NCBI GenBank assembly: GCA_900556585.1
Contig: USPD01000002.1
Span: 17,904-81,903 of the forward strand
Direction of reading: 5' to 3'
DNA length: 64,000 nt
DNA from: an uncultured Eggerthella sp.
Lineage (GTDB): Bacteria; Actinomycetota; Coriobacteriia; Coriobacteriales; Eggerthellaceae
The position numbers and the translations under genes were made by a program. Below, piece by piece: positions 17,910 to 26,502 of this stretch. Every line of letters starts with the position of its first letter. Position 1 is the first letter of the stretch. The notes beneath the pieces were generated by a model. The model did not search any database, was not told the DNA's origin, and saw nothing but the letters and a program-made list of their open reading frames with translations.

Positions 17910-17937
17910 AGTCCTACGTTAAAATCCTGCAGTAACG
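17899..17937. repeat. Three 13-bp tandem repeats spanning the hydrolase stop codon
   Basis: Units TCCTACGTTAAAG (17899-17911), TCCTACGTTAAAA (17912-17924) and the diverged TCCTGCAGTAACG (17925-17937). The first unit contains the last codons and the TAA of the hydrolase gene. Confidence 0.8.
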
Positions 17938-17944
17938 TACGACG

Positions 17945-18781
17945 TTATTTGACGTGCAACACCAGATATTCATTCAAATTTCCCGTGCGACCATCGGCTC
18001 GAAAGCGAGCCACGCAATCAGCCTTGTTGGCAACGTCTTCAACAAGCGCATCAATTTCTGCATCTGAAAAACTATGGCAATAGCGATAAACACCTGGCGT
18101 GTTCTGCCAACCAATAAGATAATCGCCTTCATTGAATTCGGCTAGGTCTTGCGTATCCAAGAAACCCTGATTACTAAGGTATTCTTGTGCCTGTTCATGG
18201 GTAACCTGAGCTTTTTTCGCCATGCTTTCGTTGTCCATAAACCGCCAGAAAGAAACCACCACATATCCACCTTGTGCAGTTGCACCTACAAGGCTTTGAA
18301 GCAATGATGTTCGCCATTCAAGAAGCGGAATATGATGCATAAAACCAAACGAAACACTTAAGTCAACTGGGCAGATTTTATAAGCACTCAAACAACGTGC
18401 TAACCCGCTATCAAACTCCGATTTTGAGAGCTCTTGTATCACGTCACAATGAATATAGTTAACATCAGTACTTGCTCGCGCATCGGAAACTAGATCATCG
18501 CAAGAATCCAGCGCAACTACCTTTAATGTTGTAGTTGGCAAGGATGTTGCCAAAAATTCTTCGAATCGCAAATTCCCACAGGCAACGTCCAACACAGAAA
18601 GCGTTTCACGCCCAGAATTATTTGTTCCAGAAAAAGCGTCCTCCGAATACTTTCCCATTTCCGCAAGACAGCGCTCCCAGCCAAGCCATTTCGCCTTACG
18701 TGTATCAGAAAACGAGGTTGATTGACCGCGATAGAAATCGTTATTCAATTCACTGAGCTTTTGTGCAAGCGTTTCATTCAT
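17945..18781 (-). CDS. Trm9/ALKBH8-like class I SAM methyltransferase
   Basis: I start at ATG 18781, whose A is shared with the TAA of the upstream esterase gene (TAATG), rather than at 18841; this gives 278 residues. Motif I VLDVACGN is present. Beyond the general fold it shares landmarks with eukaryotic Trm9: FSDTRKAKW before the domain (compare FSxTRxxxW), a MHH in the post-III region, GGYVVVSFW at motif VI, GDYLIGW, and YRYCHSFSDAEI near the end. Trm9 methylates the carboxymethyl group of wobble cm5U. An Elp3 gene 5.5 kb away could supply that substrate. The function is inferred. Confidence 0.65.
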   Translation of the reverse strand: MNETLAQKLSELNNDFYRGQSTSFSDTRKAKWLGWERCLAEMGKYSEDAFSGTNNSGRETLSVLDVACGNLRFEEFLATSLPTTTLKVVALDSCDDLVSDARASTDVNYIHCDVIQELSKSEFDSGLARCLSAYKICPVDLSVSFGFMHHIPLLEWRTSLLQSLVGATAQGGYVVVSFWRFMDNESMAKKAQVTHEQAQEYLSNQGFLDTQDLAEFNEGDYLIGWQNTPGVYRYCHSFSDAEIDALVEDVANKADCVARFRADGRTGNLNEYLVLHVK

Positions 18782-19497
18782 TACAAATCCTTCTTGTGCG
18801 AACCATAATTGTAACTTTTTTTCCGCCCAGTAAGCATCCACTCAATCCCTAACGCACAACGTAGAGCACCATCCTGAAAATGATTACCTGGATTTAACTG
18901 AAAAATTGTTTCAATTCCTTGTTTTTTAAAAAATACTTCTATTTCTTCCGTATTTTCCTGAACACGTTGCAAAATTTTGTTTCGAGTCTTACGCTCGCGA
19001 CTTCCAAGCGAGAAGTATATGCAGTCAGGTTTATTTGTAAGCTCATGCGAAAAAACAAAGTTCTTGATCCCAGGAAACCACAACGAACCAGAAACGCTAG
19101 CAATCCGAGAAAAGACGGTTGTTTGATACATTACATACAGCGCAAATAAACCAGCTAAAGAATAGCCTGCAATACCACGCCATGAAGGATTCCCTACTAT
19201 TGCCTTCTCCGCTTCAGGCAAAATATCATTTAATAGCATTTGTAAATATTCGTTAGCACCACCGGTATACGGGTCATCATTTTTCATGACAGGCGGAACG
19301 TCCCATGGAACCATATCGTGATTCCACTTAAGATTGCTTATTTCTACTAACGAAAACTCTTCTCGGACAGATGCATTGACTTGCTGAAGGACTTGGTCAC
19401 CTTCATGGTTAAAGGTGTTTAAGTAAATCACTGGCTTATTCGGCTTCGCACTTGGAAACACCTTTATTGATTTTTGACCCATTGTGAAAGAAACCAT
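18781..19497 (-). CDS. Putative esterase, alpha/beta-hydrolase (enterochelin-esterase-like)
   Basis: This 238-residue protein has the nucleophile elbow GYSLAG (Ser near 118) followed by LFALYVMYQT, then VSGSLWFPG and a late His (NPGNHFQDGA), as in the esterase-D/Fes-IroE family (PF00756-like). There is no signal peptide, so it acts in the cytosol. It is the first gene of a coupled pair with the Trm9-like methyltransferase (TAATG overlap). In ALKBH8/Trm9 biology no esterase partner is known, so any joint role is open. Confidence 0.75.
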   Translation of the reverse strand: MVSFTMGQKSIKVFPSAKPNKPVIYLNTFNHEGDQVLQQVNASVREEFSLVEISNLKWNHDMVPWDVPPVMKNDDPYTGGANEYLQMLLNDILPEAEKAIVGNPSWRGIAGYSLAGLFALYVMYQTTVFSRIASVSGSLWFPGIKNFVFSHELTNKPDCIYFSLGSRERKTRNKILQRVQENTEEIEVFFKKQGIETIFQLNPGNHFQDGALRCALGIEWMLTGRKKSYNYGSHKKDL

Positions 19498-19506
19498 CTA
19501 GTATCA

Positions 19507-19968
19507 TCACCTTTTCAATGTTTCCTTAACGCATGGTTCGTCTTTTGACTTAGCGAACAACACACGCGGTTGTTCTTCGGAGTCGTTAGCATTCATTGCA
19601 CCAGTATCAGCCATACCCGCCGATCGACGCAGCAAAGCTTCAACACGCGCCGAAAGTTCATCCAAGTCAAAAGGCTTAACCAAGTAGTCATCAGCGCCCA
19701 TCCGTAAAAGAGCAACTCTATCAACCACCTGAGCTTTTGCCGACGTTACCAAAATCGGAACAGTGCTTTTGAAACGAATAAGTGCAACCACCTCTTCGCC
19801 TGGTAGACCAGGCAACATCAAGTCACATATTGCCAGATCAAACGTCAATCCCTGTTCTATTAGCATACGAGCTTCTGTTCCCGAATAAGCAGGATGACAT
19901 TCATACCCTTCTTCAGAAAGCGTTGAATATACAATATCGCTGATAGAAGCATCATCTTCTACGATCAA
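19507..19968 (-). pseudogene. Response-regulator receiver domain lacking a proper start and its output domain
   Basis: Codons encode a receiver domain: acidic pair VEDD, phospho-acceptor in AICDLMLPG, Thr/Ser in ILVTSAK and Lys in LVKPFD, ending ALLRRS. The usual MKKILIVEDD start reads PKKILIVEDD here, with no ATG or GTG between the upstream in-frame stop and the domain; only a TTG at 19968 without a ribosome site is available. After about 120 residues there are 33 unrelated residues and a stop, so the winged-helix DNA-binding domain of the OmpR class is missing. No histidine kinase is adjacent. It is either decayed or a stand-alone receiver. Confidence 0.6.
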
Positions 19969-20169
19969 TATTTTCTTGGGCTGTTTATTCTCATTGATGG
20001 TCTCATGCTGATTATTTTAATCCATAGCATTCATTTCTGGTCCATTCAACACAGTAGATGGGCTCGTGAAAGAACTAAACAAGGATTGGTTCATGTTTAC
20101 GATTAAGTTCACTTCAACATTCAAAAAAGATTACAAATTAATTAAGCAACAAGGAAAATATGCTCAGGA

Positions 20170-20201
20170 TAATAAAAGCGCCTCGTGTAATACGAGGCGC
20201 T
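20170..20201 (-). terminator. Rho-independent terminator of purL
   Basis: A perfect 10-bp stem (AGCGCCTCGT at 20177-20186 with its complement at 20192-20201) and a 5-nt loop, followed on the minus strand by TTTTATTAT. It sits 24 bp past the purL stop. Confidence 0.9.
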
Positions 20202-20224
20202 AGACAAACAGATCGACTATATCC

Positions 20225-23200
20225 TTACGCGAAGTAATTCACGCCACCTTCAAAAATAGGCTGATATAAATTACCTGGAACGTTTTTGTACAATCCGTTA
20301 CCGCTGCGTTCGCTGTGACCCATCTTGCCAAATACACGGCCATCAGGGCTGGTAGCACCTTCGATTGCCAAAATGGAAGCGCTCGGATTAACTGCCCAAT
20401 CCATAGAAGGCTTACCGGCTTCATCAACATATTGAGTTGCAATCTGGCCAGCAGCTTTCATCTTTTCAAGCACTTCAGGATTTGCCACGAAACGACCTTC
20501 GCCATTGCTGATAGCAACGGTATGAATGTCGCCCACCTTGCAGCAAGAAAGCCATGGAGACAAGCTAGACGCAACGCGAGTGCGAACTAATCTGCTTTGG
20601 TGACGACCAATTTCGTTAAACGTAAGCGTTGGAGCATCAGAAGTTGCTGGAACAATGTCGCCATAAGGAACTAAGCCTAACTTAACAAGCGCCTGGAAAC
20701 CATTACAAATGCCAAGCATTAAACCATCGCGGTTCTGCAGCAAGTCGCGCACCGCTTCAGTTACCTCAGCAGAACGGAAGAATGCCGTAATGAACTTAGC
20801 GGAGCCATCAGGCTCGTCGCCACCAGAGAAGCCACCAGGCAGCATAATAATCTGACTATTGTTAATTGCAGCAACCAAAGCCTTAGTGCTTTCGATAACC
20901 GCATTAGGTGAAAGGTTATTAATTACCAAAACCTCAGGCACCGCACCCACACGCTCAAATGCACGAGCAGTGTCATATTCGCAGTTTGTTCCAGGGAATA
21001 CAGGAATAATCACACGAGGCTTAGCGAATTTCTCATCACAAACTAACGGCAGGCGCTCTGACCAGCTAATTTGTTCAACCGCTACATCTTCGTGACGGTA
21101 AGGAAATACCGATTCAATGCCATGTTCCCAAACTTCTTGGAGCTGTGTCATGTCAAGAGTTTCACCGAATGCAGAAAGGGTGTATTCAGATGTAGTTTCG
21201 CCAAGCTCGATAACACTTACAAGGTCAGTTGCTTTAGGCATTGCAGCATCAGCAGCAAGTTCAACGACAAAGCTGCCATAAGCAAGTGTAAACAAATCGT
21301 CGAGTTCGGCGTTAGAATTGGCAACACCCGCGTCAGTAAGCTCCAAACCAATGCCATTGCCAACACACATCTTAAAGAGCGTCTCTGCCATGCAACCATA
21401 TCCTGGTGTTGCCGCAGCTACTACAGTGCCTTCACTGATTAAGCGTTCCATTAAATCAAAGGTGGCGTTCAAACCTTCAACATCAGGAAGCAGTGCATCC
21501 TCATCATAGAAGCGTGGAGCAATACGAATAACACGGCTTCCCTCCTGCTTAAATTCCGGAGAAATCACCCTATCGATTGAACCCGTGGAAACAGCAAAAC
21601 TGATAAGCGTTGGAGGAACATCCAAATCTTCAAAGCTGCCCGACATGGAGTCCTTGCCGCCAATAGCGCCAATACCCAAATCAACCTGTGCCATCAAAGC
21701 ACCTAAAACAGAAGCGGCAGGCTTACCCCAGCGATCGGGATCGTTACGCAAACGCTCGAAATATTCTTGCAAGGATAAATACGCAGCATCGCGCGTGAAA
21801 CCTGTTGCTACCAAACGAGCAACACTTTCAACAACCGCCAAATAAGCACCCTTGAATTGATTCTTTTCTGACAGATAAGGATTAAAGCCCCAAGCCATAG
21901 CACTTGCGGTGGTAGTTTCGCCATCAACAGGGAATTTAGAAACCATAGCCTGCGCAGGCGTAAGCTGAGTTTTACCACCATAAGGCATCAAGACCGTTGC
22001 AGCACCGATGGTGGAGTCAAAACGCTCGCCCAAGCCCTTGTTAGAGCAAACGTTCAAATCGCTCAGCAGCGAAATCATGCGATCGGAAAGCGTGTCGCCT
22101 GCCCACTGAGGCTCATAGGTATCACCCTGCAAAACATGAACATCCTGATGCTTTGGAGCGCCATTAGATGCCAAGAACTCACGGCTTACATCTACAATGG
22201 CATCCCCATTCCATTCCATGCGCAAACGCTTCTCTTCGGTAACGGTTGCCACCACGGTAGCTTCCAAGTTTTCTTCGTGCGCATAGCGAATAAATTCATC
22301 AACATCTTCAGCAGCAAGTGCAACTGACATGCGCTCCTGGCTTTCAGAAATTGCCAATTCGGTACCATCGAGACCTTCATATTTTTTAGGAACCTGATTG
22401 AGGTCGATCAGCAAGCCATCACATAACTCACCAATAGACACCGAAACACCGCCAGCGCCAAAGTCGTTACAACGTTTGATTAAGCGGCACGCTTCACCAC
22501 GGCGGAACAAACGCTGAATCTTACGCTCAACAGGAGCATTACCCTTTTGAACTTCTGCGCCAGATGTTTCAATACTTTCAACATTTTGCGTTTTGGAAGA
22601 ACCTGTTGCACCGCCAATACCATCACGACCAGTGCGACCGCCTAGTAAAATAACTTTATCTCCTGGAGCGGGTTCTTCACGACGAACGTGATCAGCAGGA
22701 GTTGCACCAACAACAGCACCAACTTCCATGCGCTTTGCAACATAGCCAGGATGATAGAGCTCATGCACCTGGCCTGTTGCCAAGCCAATTTGATTACCGT
22801 AGGAAGAATAACCAGCAGCTGCAGTAGTAACCAGCTTGCGTTGAGGAAGCTTGCCTTCAAGTGTTTCTGAAACAGGAACAGTAGGATCGCCCGCACCAGT
22901 AACACGCATTGCCTGATAGACGTAGCTACGCCCTGAAAGTGGGTCACGAATTGCGCCTCCCACACATGTTGCAGCGCCACCAAAAGGTTCAATTTCAGTA
23001 GGATGATTGTGTGTCTCGTTCTTGAAAAGGAACAGCCAATCCTGCTCTTCCCCATCAACGTCCACCTTGCACTTAACCGTGCAGGCATTAACTTCCTCGG
23101 ATTCATCCAAATCCTTCAAACCACCATGCGCACGCAGGTATTTAGCACCAATAGTGCCCATATCCATCAAGCACACAGGCTTATGTTCGCGACCAAGCTC

Positions 23201-24022
23201 CGAACGCATTGCCAAATATTTGTCGAAAGCAAGTTTTACAACTTCGTCATCAATTTGAACATTGGTAAGTTCGGTACCAAACGTAGTATGACGACAATGG
23301 TCAGACCAGTACGTATCAACTACTTTAATTTCAGTTATGGTAGGATTGCGCTTTTCGGTATCGCGGAAATACTCCTGGAAAAACGTGATATCTGCCAAGT
23401 CCATAGCAAGACCACGATCTTTAAGGAATTGAGCCAAGCCTGCTTCGTCTAAATCGATGAAGCCATCAACTATTTCAACGGGCTGAGGCTCTGGAATTTG
23501 CATTGCCAACGTATCGCGCAACGCGAGTGAGGCCTCGCGGGATTCAATAGGATTAATTACGTAATGCTTAATGGCAGCAAGAGCTTCTTCACTAAGGTCA
23601 CCCTCGAGCACATACACTTTCACCGCACGAACTACAGGGCGTTCTCCCTGAGAGATAAGCTGAATACATTCACTTGCCGAATCAGCACGCTGGTCAAACT
23701 GACCAGGAAGTGGTTCAACAGCAAAAATCTGCATGCCTTCTGGAACAGAAAGGATGCCTTCGCCGCTGCCCGCTTCACCAATTACGACTCCTTCAACAGG
23801 AAACGTTGTTGAAGCGTTATCAACCTGAGGTTCGCTAAATACCGTAGGCACACACTGATTAAACAGCTCATCACTAATGCCTTCGACATCATACATATTA
23901 ATAATGCGAGCGGTGGTTTCTTGTGGTAGACCATCCACAATAACGGTGCGCAACTCCTGCAATAATTGTTGCGCTTCAACATCAAAGCCGAACTTCTTCT
24001 CAACATAGATGCGAGAGACCAT
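20225..24022 (-). CDS. purL: Phosphoribosylformylglycinamidine synthase, single-chain
   Basis: This 1265-residue cytosolic enzyme performs the fourth step of purine synthesis, converting FGAR, glutamine and ATP to FGAM. Both the synthetase part (VDTYWSDHCRHTTFGTEL near 235, NETHNHPTEIEPFGGAATC, GGKDSMSGSF) and a C-terminal class I glutaminase (nucleophile in MLGICNGFQALVKLG, His in GKMGHSER) are in one chain. Many bacteria split these into PurL, PurQ and PurS; this fused form is typical of some Clostridia and Coriobacteriia. The ATG follows GGGTAGGA. It is monocistronic, with no other pur gene beside it. Confidence 0.97.
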   Translation of the reverse strand: MVSRIYVEKKFGFDVEAQQLLQELRTVIVDGLPQETTARIINMYDVEGISDELFNQCVPTVFSEPQVDNASTTFPVEGVVIGEAGSGEGILSVPEGMQIFAVEPLPGQFDQRADSASECIQLISQGERPVVRAVKVYVLEGDLSEEALAAIKHYVINPIESREASLALRDTLAMQIPEPQPVEIVDGFIDLDEAGLAQFLKDRGLAMDLADITFFQEYFRDTEKRNPTITEIKVVDTYWSDHCRHTTFGTELTNVQIDDEVVKLAFDKYLAMRSELGREHKPVCLMDMGTIGAKYLRAHGGLKDLDESEEVNACTVKCKVDVDGEEQDWLFLFKNETHNHPTEIEPFGGAATCVGGAIRDPLSGRSYVYQAMRVTGAGDPTVPVSETLEGKLPQRKLVTTAAAGYSSYGNQIGLATGQVHELYHPGYVAKRMEVGAVVGATPADHVRREEPAPGDKVILLGGRTGRDGIGGATGSSKTQNVESIETSGAEVQKGNAPVERKIQRLFRRGEACRLIKRCNDFGAGGVSVSIGELCDGLLIDLNQVPKKYEGLDGTELAISESQERMSVALAAEDVDEFIRYAHEENLEATVVATVTEEKRLRMEWNGDAIVDVSREFLASNGAPKHQDVHVLQGDTYEPQWAGDTLSDRMISLLSDLNVCSNKGLGERFDSTIGAATVLMPYGGKTQLTPAQAMVSKFPVDGETTTASAMAWGFNPYLSEKNQFKGAYLAVVESVARLVATGFTRDAAYLSLQEYFERLRNDPDRWGKPAASVLGALMAQVDLGIGAIGGKDSMSGSFEDLDVPPTLISFAVSTGSIDRVISPEFKQEGSRVIRIAPRFYDEDALLPDVEGLNATFDLMERLISEGTVVAAATPGYGCMAETLFKMCVGNGIGLELTDAGVANSNAELDDLFTLAYGSFVVELAADAAMPKATDLVSVIELGETTSEYTLSAFGETLDMTQLQEVWEHGIESVFPYRHEDVAVEQISWSERLPLVCDEKFAKPRVIIPVFPGTNCEYDTARAFERVGAVPEVLVINNLSPNAVIESTKALVAAINNSQIIMLPGGFSGGDEPDGSAKFITAFFRSAEVTEAVRDLLQNRDGLMLGICNGFQALVKLGLVPYGDIVPATSDAPTLTFNEIGRHQSRLVRTRVASSLSPWLSCCKVGDIHTVAISNGEGRFVANPEVLEKMKAAGQIATQYVDEAGKPSMDWAVNPSASILAIEGATSPDGRVFGKMGHSERSGNGLYKNVPGNLYQPIFEGGVNYFA

Positions 24023-24238
24023 GAATCCTACCCTTCGTAGCGAAAATGTTCATAGTAACTGCTTCCAGTAGCCCTTAGGAAGTCCATCGGGCACCCTAGC
24101 AAACAGATAGTTCCATGATACGACACATCAGCCCCTTTTCGGCGGAGCGATCTAATAGTTTTGTAGAGCACTTTTGTTTTAGGGATGTTTTGAGCGCAAG
24201 CCTACCGCATAAATCTACGATGAGGTATGTAACTCATT

Positions 24239-24244
24239 TATAAT
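24239..24244 (+). promoter_or_regulatory. Perfect -10 box placing the elp3 start at +1
   Basis: TATAAT ends seven bases before the elp3 ATG at 24252 and there is no Shine-Dalgarno sequence, so the mRNA is predicted to be leaderless. No good -35 hexamer is seen 16-18 bp upstream. Confidence 0.5.
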
Positions 24245-24251
24245 CGCAGTC

Positions 24252-26429
24252 ATGGAAAAAGCACTTTTAGACATAGCGAAACAGCTTGAAACTGTTGAAT
24301 ATTTGGATGATCGCGCCCTAACAAAGGTGATCAATCGCCACAACAAGCGCATTGCTAAAGAGACGAAAGCAGTTGCGGCAGCAGGAGCAGCGTCAGCAAC
24401 AACGGCAACAACAGCGACGCACACGTCCCCCAAGAAAACGCCAGCGACAGCAGCAATGCACGCGTCCTCAAACGAAACGGCAGCGGCGGCAACATCAACA
24501 CAAAGCACACCTGCACCTGCGCCCGTGCCAACGCCAGCATCTGCATCCTCACTAGCACCAAACACCCCCGCACTCGATTCCACGGGCGCAAAAATAAATC
24601 CTGCGCGACCTTTATCGAAGCGCCATTTAATAGCCTACTACCTCGACGTAAAGCGAAACGATCCCAACCGCTGGGCACGCTGGAACTTTTCCGAAGAAAT
24701 TCAGCAGCGTATTGTTCGCACATTACAAATGAAACCACGACGTACCGCATCGGGCGTTGCCACCATTACAGTACTTACTAAACCCTGGAAATGTTCGAGC
24801 AATTGCCTGTATTGCCCCAACGACTTACGCATGCCTAAAAGTTACTTATCGGACGAGCCCGCCTGCCAACGAGCAGAGCGCACGTTTTTCGACCCCTATC
24901 TACAAGTAGCTGCACGTATTAAAGCGCTCACCGAAATGGGTCACGTCACCGATAAAGTGGAACTCATCATTTTGGGAGGCACTTGGAGTGACTATCCCAC
25001 CGCCTATCAAATTTGGTTTGTGCGCGAGCTATTCCGCGCACTCAACGACGGCGCTACTGCCCAAGAAAACGTGCCAAACAGACGTGCCCTCTATGAGCAA
25101 GCAGGCATTTCGAGTGATCCCGAAACGCTCATTGCGCAAACAGCTTCCCTTCAAGAGCGCATTTCAAACCAAGAACTTACCTATAACCAAGCATTCGATA
25201 AGCATTATGGCGAAAGCAGTGCCTGGCAGCAGGTTGCCATCTGGCAAACTGCCACCTGGAAAGAGCTTGAAGAGCAGCACCATATAAACGAAACAGCGCA
25301 ACACCGCGTGGTAGGCCTTGTTATAGAAACACGTCCCGAACGCATCACTCCCCAGCACGCCCTCACGCTGCGGCGTCTTGGTTGTACCAAAGTGCAAATG
25401 GGCATTCAAAGCCTCAATACTCAAATTCGCGAACAAAATGATCGCTACACCACCACCGAACAAATCCAAAGCGCTTTTGAAACGTTGCGCCTATTCGGCT
25501 TCAAGACGCACATTCATGCCATGGTGAACCTTTTGGGAGCAACGCCAGAACTGGATAAACAAGACTACGCGAAGTTGGTAACCGATCCCGCTTTCCAGCC
25601 CGACGAAATAAAGTTGTATCCTTGCGTTCTTGTGGATGGTACGGGTCTTTGCAGTCACTACAACGATGGCTCCTGGCAGCCCTACTCTGAACAAGAACTT
25701 ATAGATGTTCTGGTGGCAGATACGTGCGCAACGCCTGCGTTTACGCGCATCTCCCGCATGATCCGCGACATTTCTGCACCTGATATTGTTGCGGGCAATA
25801 AAAAAGTAAATCTTCGCCAGCTTGTAGAAGGACGCATTGACAAAGAGGGCCTTGTTACCAAAGAGATTCGCCACCGCGAAGTTAGCCTGTCAGAAATTGA
25901 CCCTGACACCCTTCATATGGAAATTGTCCCCTACACAACAACCGCGTCAAACGAGTATTTTCTTCAATGGGTTACCGAAGAAGGCAAAATCGCAGGCTTT
26001 TTGCGCCTTTCGCTACCTTTTAGCGAATCGCTCGAAGCCTTAAGAAAAGCGCTTAATAGCGGCACCGCACCGCTCGCAAGCAACAGATCAGCCATAAGCA
26101 ACTCACCACTCGCAAGCGCTGAACTGCCTACAAACAGCACACCTTCCGCAAGCAACACGCCACTCGTGAATATTCTTTCTTCAATTCCCTTACCTGGAGA
26201 CGCCATGATTCGCGAGGTCCATGTATATGGTCGCGTTGCAAAACTAGCCAAGCAAGGCAGTGGTGCGCAACATCATGGACTTGGCACCCAACTCGTTGAA
26301 AAAGCCTGCACTATAGCACGCGAGGCTGGCTATAGCCGCATCAACGTAATTAGCGCTATTGGTACCCGCGGCTATTACCGAAAGCTGCATTTTTATGACA
26401 ATAGCCTTTATCAAACACGAAACCTGTAA
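24252..26429 (+). CDS. elp3: Elp3-type radical SAM / GNAT tRNA uridine-34 modifying enzyme
   Basis: This 725-residue protein matches Elp3, which makes 5-carboxymethyluridine at tRNA wobble U34 from acetyl-CoA. The radical SAM cluster is Cys181, Cys185, Cys188 (CSSNCLYC), followed by LILGGTWSDYP, GLVIETRPE, KVQMGIQSL and the C-terminal GNAT acetyltransferase with QHHGLGTQLVEKA. Residues 38-118 are a low-complexity Ala/Thr/Ser/Pro linker not normal for the family, and another Ser/Asn/Leu-rich insert precedes the end of the GNAT domain. That makes it longer than typical Elp3 proteins of about 550 residues. Elp3 is common in eukaryotes and archaea but patchy in bacteria. Confidence 0.92.
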   Translation: MEKALLDIAKQLETVEYLDDRALTKVINRHNKRIAKETKAVAAAGAASATTATTATHTSPKKTPATAAMHASSNETAAAATSTQSTPAPAPVPTPASASSLAPNTPALDSTGAKINPARPLSKRHLIAYYLDVKRNDPNRWARWNFSEEIQQRIVRTLQMKPRRTASGVATITVLTKPWKCSSNCLYCPNDLRMPKSYLSDEPACQRAERTFFDPYLQVAARIKALTEMGHVTDKVELIILGGTWSDYPTAYQIWFVRELFRALNDGATAQENVPNRRALYEQAGISSDPETLIAQTASLQERISNQELTYNQAFDKHYGESSAWQQVAIWQTATWKELEEQHHINETAQHRVVGLVIETRPERITPQHALTLRRLGCTKVQMGIQSLNTQIREQNDRYTTTEQIQSAFETLRLFGFKTHIHAMVNLLGATPELDKQDYAKLVTDPAFQPDEIKLYPCVLVDGTGLCSHYNDGSWQPYSEQELIDVLVADTCATPAFTRISRMIRDISAPDIVAGNKKVNLRQLVEGRIDKEGLVTKEIRHREVSLSEIDPDTLHMEIVPYTTTASNEYFLQWVTEEGKIAGFLRLSLPFSESLEALRKALNSGTAPLASNRSAISNSPLASAELPTNSTPSASNTPLVNILSSIPLPGDAMIREVHVYGRVAKLAKQGSGAQHHGLGTQLVEKACTIAREAGYSRINVISAIGTRGYYRKLHFYDNSLYQTRNL

Positions 26430-26502
26430 GTTTGTCGTAGTATACGAATGAAAACCGAATGATCCCCAGGTAAGGGGATTTCTTTTATCAAGGAGTTTAA
26501 AC

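Noticed and set aside
24023..24238. Purine riboswitch upstream of purL
   Set aside because: No conserved purine-aptamer core could be identified in the leader; only a normal GGGTAGGA ribosome site is present.
24355..24750. Minus-strand ORFs of 122-131 codons opposite the Elp3 linker
   Set aside because: They are antisense reads of the Ala/Thr-rich repeat; the plus-strand frame carries all recognised Elp3 motifs.
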